Below are positions 35,941-43,578 of a stretch of 64,000 bases of DNA, in pieces; within the stretch, counting starts at the first letter, position 1, and each line of letters begins with the position of its first letter. The DNA is from an uncultured Alphaproteobacteria bacterium. GTDB taxonomy: Bacteria; Pseudomonadota; Alphaproteobacteria; HIMB59; GCA-002718135. Location of the stretch: the NCBI GenBank assembly GCA_902577425.1, contig CACGZD010000005.1, positions 1 through 64,000 on the forward strand. The letters run 5' to 3'. The notes under the pieces were generated by a model. The model saw nothing but the letters and a program-made list of their open reading frames with translations, was not told the DNA's origin and searched no databases. A program made the position numbers and the translations under genes.

Positions 35941-37605
35941 ATGAAAAAATCACTATATGAATATGCCATAGCTAAAAGCAAAGCTACTAGACGTACTTTT
36001 CTAAAGGGTGCTGCTGGTGCTGGTGCTGTTGCAGCTATGAGTGGCGGTTTATCTTCAGTTGCAAGCAATGCTTTTGCTTCAAGTGATCTTAGATCTGCTA
36101 TTCTGAAAATACCAGGCGTAGGCGTTGGTTCTCCAGGTGATGCAGATTGGCAAAAAGTTGGAGAAATGTGCTTAGGCGGAACTAAAGAAAGAGTTAAAGA
36201 AGGTGAGTTTAATGGTGTGGAAATAAGCTTTTTAGGTTTAGACAGCTTAAATCTTCACAATATGCTTCATAGAGGTTTTTTAAAGCCTTGGGAAAAATAC
36301 ACTGGAGCAAAAATTAAATGGATTGATTTAGCTCAAGCTGATTACAATGCAAGACTTCAACAATCGATTGCTACAGGAACTGTTGATTTTGATATTGTAC
36401 AATCAGGAGCTCCATATGAAGGAGATCTGTGTGGTAAAGGTTTAACATCTGAAATGCCAGGATGGGTTGCTGATCAAATTGATTTAGCAGACTATGTTGG
36501 ATATCTTCAAGCTCCAACTGGAACTTGGGATGGTAAAACTTACAGAATTTCAATTGATGGAGACTGTCATAATTTCAACTATAGAACTGATTACTTCGAA
36601 AATGAAGATTTAGCTAAAGCTTGGAAAGATGAAGGTCATTCTGGTAATTGGGAAGTTCCAACAACATGGCAAAAAGTTACAGAAGTATCAAAATTCTTAA
36701 AAGGTAAGAAGCATGCCGGATTCCCTGCTTATGGATATCTAGATGTCCAAAAAGGTTGGGGTGGATTTGGTTTTTATTTCTTAGGTAGTATTGCTACTGC
36801 TTATGCAAAACATCCAGATAGTCCTGCGTTCTTATTTGAGCCTGATACTATGAAACCTATGGTTAATAATCCAGCTTGGGTAAGAGCTATTCAAGATGTT
36901 CTAGATAGAAGAGACTGTCAGCCACCAGATCAAATTAATGCTGATCCTGGTGTAACTGGATTTAGTCAATTCTTAGCTGGAACAGGATCTATGGTATCTT
37001 GGTGGGGAGACGTTGGATCTAATGCCAACACTTCTGATGAATCACTTGTTCAAGGTAATGTAGGTTTTGACATCTTGCCAGGTTCTGATGATGTATACAA
37101 TTGGAAAACTGGAAAATGGGAAACATTATCAAGTGGTCCAAACTATGCTCCTAATATGGCTTATATTGGTTGGGGTTTATACTGCATGAAAACTGTAGAT
37201 ATGGACACTACAAAAAGAAAAGCTGCATGGTCTGCATGTGCACATATTGGTGGAAAAGATCTATCATTATGGATGTCTATGTATCCATCAGGATTCCAAC
37301 CATATCGAAACAGTCATTTCAATATTGATGAATGGGTTGGAGCTGGTTACACTAATGCATTTGCTTCAGATTATCTTGCATCAGAAGCTGATTCTTATAA
37401 TCATCCAAATGCAGCTATTGAACCACGAATTCCTGGTATATTCCAATATTATAGCATAGCGGAAGATGAATTGTCTAAAATTTATGCTGGTGAATATGAT
37501 GCTCAAACCGGTGCAGATAATATCGCTGCAGCTTGGGACAAAATTACTGACCAAATTGGTAGAGAAAACCAAATAAAGCTTTATAAAGCTTCATTAGGTC
37601 TTTAA
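35941..37605 (+). CDS. Tat-exported carbohydrate ABC transporter binding protein
   Basis: Periplasmic solute-binding protein (cluster 1 family) of 554 residues. The signal has the twin-arginine motif TRRTFLKG (residues 17-24) followed by a hydrophobic Ala/Gly stretch and an AFA cleavage region near 45. The body shows LDLAQADYNARLQQ, IDGDCHNFNYRTDYF and MVSWWGDVGSNA, as in oligosaccharide binders. Two MalFG-type permeases follow. Codon use is less AT-biased than its neighbours, as expected for high expression. The substrate is unknown. Confidence 0.88.
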   Translation: MKKSLYEYAIAKSKATRRTFLKGAAGAGAVAAMSGGLSSVASNAFASSDLRSAILKIPGVGVGSPGDADWQKVGEMCLGGTKERVKEGEFNGVEISFLGLDSLNLHNMLHRGFLKPWEKYTGAKIKWIDLAQADYNARLQQSIATGTVDFDIVQSGAPYEGDLCGKGLTSEMPGWVADQIDLADYVGYLQAPTGTWDGKTYRISIDGDCHNFNYRTDYFENEDLAKAWKDEGHSGNWEVPTTWQKVTEVSKFLKGKKHAGFPAYGYLDVQKGWGGFGFYFLGSIATAYAKHPDSPAFLFEPDTMKPMVNNPAWVRAIQDVLDRRDCQPPDQINADPGVTGFSQFLAGTGSMVSWWGDVGSNANTSDESLVQGNVGFDILPGSDDVYNWKTGKWETLSSGPNYAPNMAYIGWGLYCMKTVDMDTTKRKAAWSACAHIGGKDLSLWMSMYPSGFQPYRNSHFNIDEWVGAGYTNAFASDYLASEADSYNHPNAAIEPRIPGIFQYYSIAEDELSKIYAGEYDAQTGADNIAAAWDKITDQIGRENQIKLYKASLGL

Positions 37606-37621
37606 TTTTTTATTAAAATTT

Positions 37622-37647
37622 CTAGCGGCTTTATTTAAAGCCGCTAG
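37622..37647 (+). promoter_or_regulatory. 12-bp hairpin between binding protein and permeases
   Basis: CTAGCGGCTTTA is followed after two bases by its exact complement TAAAGCCGCTAG. No T-run follows, so it is not a plain terminator. A stem here would protect the upstream mRNA from 3' exonucleases or partly stop transcription, giving more binding protein than permease, as in malE-malF. Confidence 0.6.
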
Positions 37648-37674
37648 TTCTAGTATTATAAATTAACTTTAGTA

Positions 37675-38793
37675 ATGACTAAACCTACTTCAATTGAACG
37701 CGATCCTTTGTATGTTGTAGCTCCGCCTATAGTTACAAACAAAACTAAAAGATTTGGTCATATTATTGTTTGGGGAACATTTACCTTAATGTTTCTATTA
37801 GCTATTATACAATTTCTTAATACCAATGAATATATTACTTTTGGTTTTAAGACATGGAGACCTGTTCTTTATGCATATATTCTTTGGGCTTGTGCAATTG
37901 GATATTCAAGAGTTTTAATTTATGGAGAAAAAGGAAAACGAACACTGTTTGTTTTTCCTGCAGTAATGTTTATTTTATCAATTGTTATTTTTCCAATGCT
38001 TTTTGGTCTTTATATTTCTTTTACTGATTGGAATTTAAGCTCCATAGATGGAAGAGAGTTTAATGGACTAGATAATTTCTATCAAATGATTTCTGATCCA
38101 TACTATTGGAATGCTTTGAAGAATATGATTTATTATGTTCTTGCTGTTTTGGTTGAATTTGCAATAGCTTTTTTGTTAGCTCTATTATTGAATTCACAGA
38201 TTAGAGGTAGAAAATTTTTTAGAATTGCTTTCCTAATTCCCTTAATGTTAAGCCCAGTAGCAGTAAGCTGGATGGTTGGAAAATCTATGTTAGAACAACG
38301 CTTTGGTCCAGTTGCTAATTTAGGAAGGTTTTTAGGTTGGGAGACTCCTACTTTCTTTAGTAGTCCAGAAATAGCAAGATTGACTATGATGTGTATGGAT
38401 GCATGGACATTTATTCCTTTAATGATCATCATGTTACTTGCAGGACTTCAAGCTTTACCTAAAGAAGTGCTTGAAGCTGCAAAAGTTGATGGAGCTAATA
38501 AATGGACGATGTTTAAAAATATAATATTTCCAATTATGCTTCCTGTATCCTTAACAACATTAGTTATTAGAATAATTTTTAAATTAAAACTAGCTGATAT
38601 AATAATTATTGTAACAGCTGGTGGACCTGGAGGTGCAACTGATAGCGTAACAAGCTTTATAGTTAGAGAATATAGAGATAGGTCAAATGTTGGTTATGGC
38701 ACACTACTATCTTTTGTATATTTAATTTTGATAATCATATTTATGACCATTTTAATCCGTTTTGTTAATAGATGGTTACAGAGGGCAGCTTAA
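37675..38793 (+). CDS. Sugar ABC transporter permease (MalF-like)
   Basis: Inner-membrane permease of 372 residues. An N-terminal extension carries two extra hydrophobic segments (about 25-45 and 64-80) before the usual core. The cytoplasmic coupling EAA motif is EVLEAAKVDGANKWTMFKNI at about 262-281. It follows the binding-protein gene by 69 bases that hold a strong hairpin, and overlaps the next permease start by one base. Confidence 0.88.
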   Translation: MTKPTSIERDPLYVVAPPIVTNKTKRFGHIIVWGTFTLMFLLAIIQFLNTNEYITFGFKTWRPVLYAYILWACAIGYSRVLIYGEKGKRTLFVFPAVMFILSIVIFPMLFGLYISFTDWNLSSIDGREFNGLDNFYQMISDPYYWNALKNMIYYVLAVLVEFAIAFLLALLLNSQIRGRKFFRIAFLIPLMLSPVAVSWMVGKSMLEQRFGPVANLGRFLGWETPTFFSSPEIARLTMMCMDAWTFIPLMIIMLLAGLQALPKEVLEAAKVDGANKWTMFKNIIFPIMLPVSLTTLVIRIIFKLKLADIIIIVTAGGPGGATDSVTSFIVREYRDRSNVGYGTLLSFVYLILIIIFMTILIRFVNRWLQRAA

Positions 38794-39668
38794 TGAAAAG
38801 TAGTTTTAGTGAAAAAATTTTAATTTATGGAATTCTTTTATTATGGACTTTTATTTGTCTTTTTCCAATTTATTGGACTGCCACAACATCTTTTAAAACT
38901 GCCGCAAGTGTTACTCAAGGATTATTGATACCATGGATTGATTTTGAACCTTCATGGAAGGGATGGAGAAATCTTGGATTTTCTCCTGATACTATTTTTA
39001 CAGAATCAAATCCTAGAGAGGAGTTTTTAGCTCGTTTTTTCAATACCGCAATTATATCTTCCTCTGCTTCAGCATTAGCTGTTATTCTTGGTTCTTTTGC
39101 AGCCTATGGCTTAAGTAGATTTAATTATAAATTTGGATTTATGAGAAATCCTGACATATCATTTTTCTTTTTATCGCAATTAATACTACCTCCAGTAGTT
39201 TTGGCTTTACCTGTATTAGTTTTATACAGAGAGCTTGATTTATTAGATACGCATATTGGAATGATTTTACTATATACGTTGACTGTCCTTCCAATTGTTA
39301 TTTGGATTATGCGAGATCAATTTAATGCAGTGCCTATTGAACTTGAGGAAGCAGCATTGGTTGATGGAGCAAGTGTTTGGGTTAGTTTTTTTAAAATTGT
39401 TTTACCCATTGTTTTGCCAGGAATAGCTAGTGCTTTTATATTATGTTTAATTTTGTGCTGGAATGAATATTTTTTAGCAGCATTAATTACTAGCACTGAT
39501 GCTAAAACAATGCCTGTTATGGTTGCATCTCAAATTTCCTCACAGAGTATAAAATGGTGGAACATGGCAGCTATTTCAGCTGCTTTATGCCTTCCATTAA
39601 TTATAGTGGCAATTTTTTTAGAGAGATATATTGTAAAAGGAATGGCTGCTGGAGCAGTAAAACAATAA
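38793..39668 (+). CDS. Sugar ABC transporter permease (MalG-like)
   Basis: Partner permease of 291 residues from the ATG at 38793, overlapping the upstream stop (TAATG); a GTT-preceded in-frame ATG at 38772 lies inside the upstream gene and is less likely. Six membrane segments, and the EAA motif ELEEAALVDGASVWVSFFKI near residue 190. No ATPase gene follows: the next gene is convergent. The ATPase must be encoded elsewhere, as for shared MsiK-type subunits. Confidence 0.87.
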   Translation: MKSSFSEKILIYGILLLWTFICLFPIYWTATTSFKTAASVTQGLLIPWIDFEPSWKGWRNLGFSPDTIFTESNPREEFLARFFNTAIISSSASALAVILGSFAAYGLSRFNYKFGFMRNPDISFFFLSQLILPPVVLALPVLVLYRELDLLDTHIGMILLYTLTVLPIVIWIMRDQFNAVPIELEEAALVDGASVWVSFFKIVLPIVLPGIASAFILCLILCWNEYFLAALITSTDAKTMPVMVASQISSQSIKWWNMAAISAALCLPLIIVAIFLERYIVKGMAAGAVKQ

Positions 39669-39669
39669 T

Positions 39670-41172
39670 TTAATTGTCCATCTCTTTCATTAAATCTTTT
39701 GTACTCTCATATAATTTTCGAAAATTTTTATATCCTTTAGAATAAATATTGAGATTATCAGTTTTTGCTTCAATTTCATAATCTACAGCATTCCAATTAT
39801 TGATATCATCTTTTTTTAAATCTCCACAAGCATGAGCAGCCAAAAAAGCATCTCCGTATGAGGCACCTAGAGTAGTTTTGCGTAAAATTTGATTTAAACC
39901 AATAATATCTGAAGTAGTTTGAGACCAAATTTTATTTTTTGTTCCTCCTCCAACACTATAAAGTTTCCTTGGAACATAATTTAATTCTTTAAAAGTATCA
40001 AAAACATGTTTTGTTCCATAAGCTATGCCTTCAAATATAGATCTATACATATCAGAACGATTATGAGTTAAATCCAATCCAAAAAAACTTCCTTTCGCAT
40101 GAGTATCATGAATAGGCGTTCTTTCTCCTGAAAAATAAGGAAGAAATATTATTCCTTTTGCTCCTGGAGGAGATTGTTCAGCTTCATTTGCAAGTTTAAT
40201 GAATATATCATCACCTTGTAAATCTTTTGCAAAGTTATTTTTAAACCAATGAGTCAAAGTTCCACTTGTTGCCAGACCTCCCATTAAACTATGTTCTCCT
40301 TTAAAAAGCCATGGGGCATACCATAATCTTGAGTCTGATAAAATTGAGTCAGTAATAGATATGAAAAACATTGTGGAACCATACATCATCATCATATCAC
40401 CTGATCCAGTAACGCCGACGCTTAAAGCTTCTGCTGCAGCATCAATTGTACCTGAGCTAACTATCGTACCTTCAGCCAAGCCAGTCTCTTTAGACGCTTT
40501 AGCTGAAACTTCTCCAATAACTTCATCAGTCCAAACTAGTTTTGGTAACTGTTCTAGATCAATTAAATCATTGATAAGTTCATTGCTCCAATCTTGCTTA
40601 TTGATATCATAAAATGGACTAACAAAAGCAGCAGAAAAATGATCAGTTGTATAATTCCCAGTTAATTTAGAATTGATAAAGGCTGTACCATTAACGATTT
40701 TAAAAGTTTTATTAAAAATTTCTGGACGATTGTTTTTTAGCCACAAGATCTTAGGGCCTACTTGTTGAGAAGTAAGCGCATTGCCATTGAATTTAAAAAT
40801 TTTTTCTTCTCCAATATTGTTATTCAAGTAATCAATTTCTTTATAAGCTCTAGTATCTACTCCATATAATACTGCATTCATTAATGGTTCACCGTCTTTA
40901 TCAACTGGTAACATGCAAGGACCAATAGTACTTGCTGATACCGCTTTAATATCTTTGGGATTACATCCAGACTTTTTAATTAATTCATTAGATACAAAAG
41001 TAAAATCACCCCACCAGTCTTCATTCGGTCTATGTTCTGCCCATCCGCTTTGAGGAACTATCATTTCATGTTTTTTTGCTGATTGGGCTATTACTTCTCC
41101 TTTTATATTTACCAGAACGCCTTTTGTCTCATAAGTTCCTATGTCTATTCCTAAATAATATTTTTCAGTCAT
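39670..41172 (-). CDS. FGGY-family carbohydrate kinase
   Basis: Kinase of 500 residues in the xylulokinase/glycerol kinase superfamily. YLGIDIGTYETKGVL opens the first ATPase domain, DEVIGEVSAKASKETGL the middle region, and GGGTKNKIWSQTTSDIIG the second phosphate loop. It probably phosphorylates a ketopentose or polyol such as xylulose or ribulose; the exact sugar is not clear. It is convergent with the permease genes and two bases from the M42 gene's stop, so it ends a minus-strand operon. Confidence 0.86.
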   Translation of the reverse strand: MTEKYYLGIDIGTYETKGVLVNIKGEVIAQSAKKHEMIVPQSGWAEHRPNEDWWGDFTFVSNELIKKSGCNPKDIKAVSASTIGPCMLPVDKDGEPLMNAVLYGVDTRAYKEIDYLNNNIGEEKIFKFNGNALTSQQVGPKILWLKNNRPEIFNKTFKIVNGTAFINSKLTGNYTTDHFSAAFVSPFYDINKQDWSNELINDLIDLEQLPKLVWTDEVIGEVSAKASKETGLAEGTIVSSGTIDAAAEALSVGVTGSGDMMMMYGSTMFFISITDSILSDSRLWYAPWLFKGEHSLMGGLATSGTLTHWFKNNFAKDLQGDDIFIKLANEAEQSPPGAKGIIFLPYFSGERTPIHDTHAKGSFFGLDLTHNRSDMYRSIFEGIAYGTKHVFDTFKELNYVPRKLYSVGGGTKNKIWSQTTSDIIGLNQILRKTTLGASYGDAFLAAHACGDLKKDDINNWNAVDYEIEAKTDNLNIYSKGYKNFRKLYESTKDLMKEMDN

Positions 41173-41174
41173 TA

Positions 41175-42269
41175 CTAATTTCTTTTTAAAGAAAAATTCT
41201 CATCAATACTAGTAATTGAATGAAAAAGTAGATTTTCTAAATTAAATAAATCTCGTAAATCACAAACCTCTTTAGAAGAATGGGAATAACGCATTGGAAA
41301 TCCTAAATCTATACATGCAATTCCTTTATCAACTAATTGAACATAAGATGAATCTGTTAAAATTCCTGATGTAGCACTTCGTTGTAAATTAATATTGTTT
41401 TTTTTAGCGTTTTCCTCAAATAAATTCACTAAAGATGGATGTGGTATAAGTCCATTTAAAGTACCTCTGCCATGAAAGGAGTATAAACTCATACATGGAC
41501 CTTTGCCTAAAAATATATCTCCTTGATTTATCATATCAGGTGTATCGCTTGAAAGCATAAGATCAATTTGAATAGCAACATCGGGCTTTAAATTTTGAGC
41601 TACAGGAAGAACACCTCTTAAATTGAATTCTTCTTGAACTGAAAAAACTATGTGAACCGTAGGTCGATTTTTTTCATCTAATAATCTTTTAGCTATATTT
41701 AAGACTACTGCACAACCTGCCCTATCATCAATTGCTGTGCCGGCAACACAATTAGATCCCATGTCATTAAATGAGGGTAAATAGGTTATAGGTGATCCAA
41801 TATTAATACCATTTTCTAGAACCTCCTTTTTATTTGAAAATCCTGCGTCTAAAAACAAATCTTTCACTAAAGAAACTCTATATTTTTCATCTATAGTTGT
41901 TGCATGATGGGATTTATTTCCAATAACAGCATTAAAGTATTGTCCTTTATTATTAACAATAACCATTTCTTGTGATGTTAAAGCTTTTTCAGGAACACCC
42001 CCTAATCTTTCAATTCTTATAAATCCATTATCTTCAATTTTTTTTATAACAAACCCTAGTTGATCCATATGTGCAAATAACATTACAGAAGGTAAATTAT
42101 CATTGCCTGTCAAAGTACAAATTAAATTACCAAGAACATCAGAGGTATTTTCCAATTTATTTGTATCTAATTGTGAGGATAAATATTTTCTTACCTCATC
42201 CTCATAGCCAGATAATCCTGAAATCAAACATAAATCGTGTAAATATTTTTTAATTTGATCAACGTTCAT
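41175..42269 (-). CDS. M42-family metalloprotein (SgcX/FrvX-like)
   Basis: Protein of 364 residues with the M42 aminopeptidase fold. Metal ligands are visible: His in FAHMDQLGF, Asp pair in DDRAGCAVV, Glu pair in SVQEEFNLRG, Asp in IQIDLML and His in RYSHSSKE. The family includes TET aminopeptidases and, in E. coli, SgcX of the sgc sugar operon and FrvX of frv, originally called endoglucanases. The adjacent BtpA/SgcQ gene supports an SgcX-like, sugar-linked role. Confidence 0.85.
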   Translation of the reverse strand: MNVDQIKKYLHDLCLISGLSGYEDEVRKYLSSQLDTNKLENTSDVLGNLICTLTGNDNLPSVMLFAHMDQLGFVIKKIEDNGFIRIERLGGVPEKALTSQEMVIVNNKGQYFNAVIGNKSHHATTIDEKYRVSLVKDLFLDAGFSNKKEVLENGINIGSPITYLPSFNDMGSNCVAGTAIDDRAGCAVVLNIAKRLLDEKNRPTVHIVFSVQEEFNLRGVLPVAQNLKPDVAIQIDLMLSSDTPDMINQGDIFLGKGPCMSLYSFHGRGTLNGLIPHPSLVNLFEENAKKNNINLQRSATSGILTDSSYVQLVDKGIACIDLGFPMRYSHSSKEVCDLRDLFNLENLLFHSITSIDENFSLKRN

Positions 42270-42271
42270 CT

Positions 42272-43078
42272 TTATCGAATTGATTTTATTTTATTCATAA
42301 AATCTTTAGCTCTATTTGGATCAACTTGATTCCAAGTATCTCCATTAACTTTTAAAGATGAACCGATAATAACTCCGTCTGCAATACCTAAAGTTTCTTC
42401 AACATTTTTCAAATTCACCCCAGTATTTGCAAGCACGGGTGTTTTGGGAATAATTTTTTTTACTGCATATAAATCACTTAATTTTGCAGACTCGCCAGTG
42501 ATCTGTCCTGAAACCAAGATTGCATCAGGAATAGAAGAAAATACAACACTTTTAGATCTATCTGCAACTGAACGTTTATCAAGTGAAAAAGCAAATTCAG
42601 CACTGATATTATAAAACATCAGTAAATCTTCTCTGTTTAGACTATTTCTATAACGCATTGCTTTTCCAGCATCAGGATTCCAAAATCCCATATCAGAAGC
42701 ATATGTTCCAGTAAATATCTCCCTAACAAAGTGCGCTCCCGTTGAAGCAGCTACAGCAATAGTGCTCATTGGATCCCATAAAATATTCACTCCAAAAGGA
42801 ATTTTAATTTTATTTTTTAAATTTCCAATTACATAGGCCATAGTAGATGATGATGCTTGATTAACATTAAATTCATATGGTCTATCATTTTCATTACCAA
42901 ACATAACAGCATCCACGCCTGCATCTTGAAGAGATATTAAATCTTTTTCGGCCACTTGAATAATATGATCTAAACCTAATTTAGAATCATATAGAGGAGA
43001 TCCTGGTAAAGCAGGAAGATGTACCATTGCAATTATTGGTTTACTTGTATTGAATAAATCTTTAAATTTTTTACTCAT
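42272..43078 (-). CDS. BtpA/SgcQ-family protein
   Basis: TIM-barrel protein of 268 residues of the BtpA family: KPIIAMVHLPALPGSPLY, VDAVMFGNENDRPYEF, FGVNILWDP, FVREIFTG and ADGVIIGSSLKVNGD. BtpA is implicated in photosystem I assembly in cyanobacteria, but SgcQ in E. coli is in a sugar operon. The enzymatic activity is unknown. It lies two bases from the SgcX-like gene. Confidence 0.85.
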   Translation of the reverse strand: MSKKFKDLFNTSKPIIAMVHLPALPGSPLYDSKLGLDHIIQVAEKDLISLQDAGVDAVMFGNENDRPYEFNVNQASSSTMAYVIGNLKNKIKIPFGVNILWDPMSTIAVAASTGAHFVREIFTGTYASDMGFWNPDAGKAMRYRNSLNREDLLMFYNISAEFAFSLDKRSVADRSKSVVFSSIPDAILVSGQITGESAKLSDLYAVKKIIPKTPVLANTGVNLKNVEETLGIADGVIIGSSLKVNGDTWNQVDPNRAKDFMNKIKSIR

Positions 43079-43108
43079 AATTATAATGCTTCTAATAAAA
43101 AAATTTTT

Positions 43109-43561
43109 TTAGATCATCCAAACACTGCCATCAGGCTTAAGTACGCCTTTTGTAAATATAAAACAACCATAAGGTCTGGTGTCACTTGTAGTAATAACGG
43201 CAAAAGTTTCTTTAGCCTCTAAATAAAATTGTTGACGTTCAATAGAACCTATTTTCCAATTTGGACCAGATACTTTATGCACAGTATCAATTAAATCTTG
43301 ATGAACATCATTTATTTCATCAGGTTTTCCATCAATTTCCATTCTCTTTACAGGCTCAGCTATAAAGCTATCCAAAGGGAAAACAGATAAAAGTGCTTCA
43401 GCTGCTTGAGGAATATTTAATCCATCCATTCTTAAAAGATTATCTGTATGTGAGAATGAGGGAAAATTTGCATCACTTAAAACAAATCTATCTCCATGAC
43501 CCATTGATCGAAGAGTTGCCAAAATATCAGGGCTTAATAAAGGATTTACGTTAATTAACAT
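43109..43561 (-). CDS. FucU/RbsD-type sugar mutarotase
   Basis: Protein of 150 residues from the ATG at 43561; upstream in-frame codons overlap the ALDH gene and lack family similarity. The N-terminus MLINVNPLLSPDILATL and GHGD (His22) followed by SDANFPS match FucU/RbsD. The C-terminal YGCFIFTKGV resembles FucU more than RbsD. It interconverts sugar anomers, feeding a kinase or isomerase. It lies 17 bases after ALDH16. Confidence 0.88.
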   Translation of the reverse strand: MLINVNPLLSPDILATLRSMGHGDRFVLSDANFPSFSHTDNLLRMDGLNIPQAAEALLSVFPLDSFIAEPVKRMEIDGKPDEINDVHQDLIDTVHKVSGPNWKIGSIERQQFYLEAKETFAVITTSDTRPYGCFIFTKGVLKPDGSVWMI

Positions 43562-43578
43562 ATAAGCAATATAGCATA

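Noticed and set aside
43079..43108. A/T run with mirror symmetry (A7T7) between BtpA and FucU genes
   Set aside because: No stem with GC pairs and no T-tract beyond the run; expected by composition.
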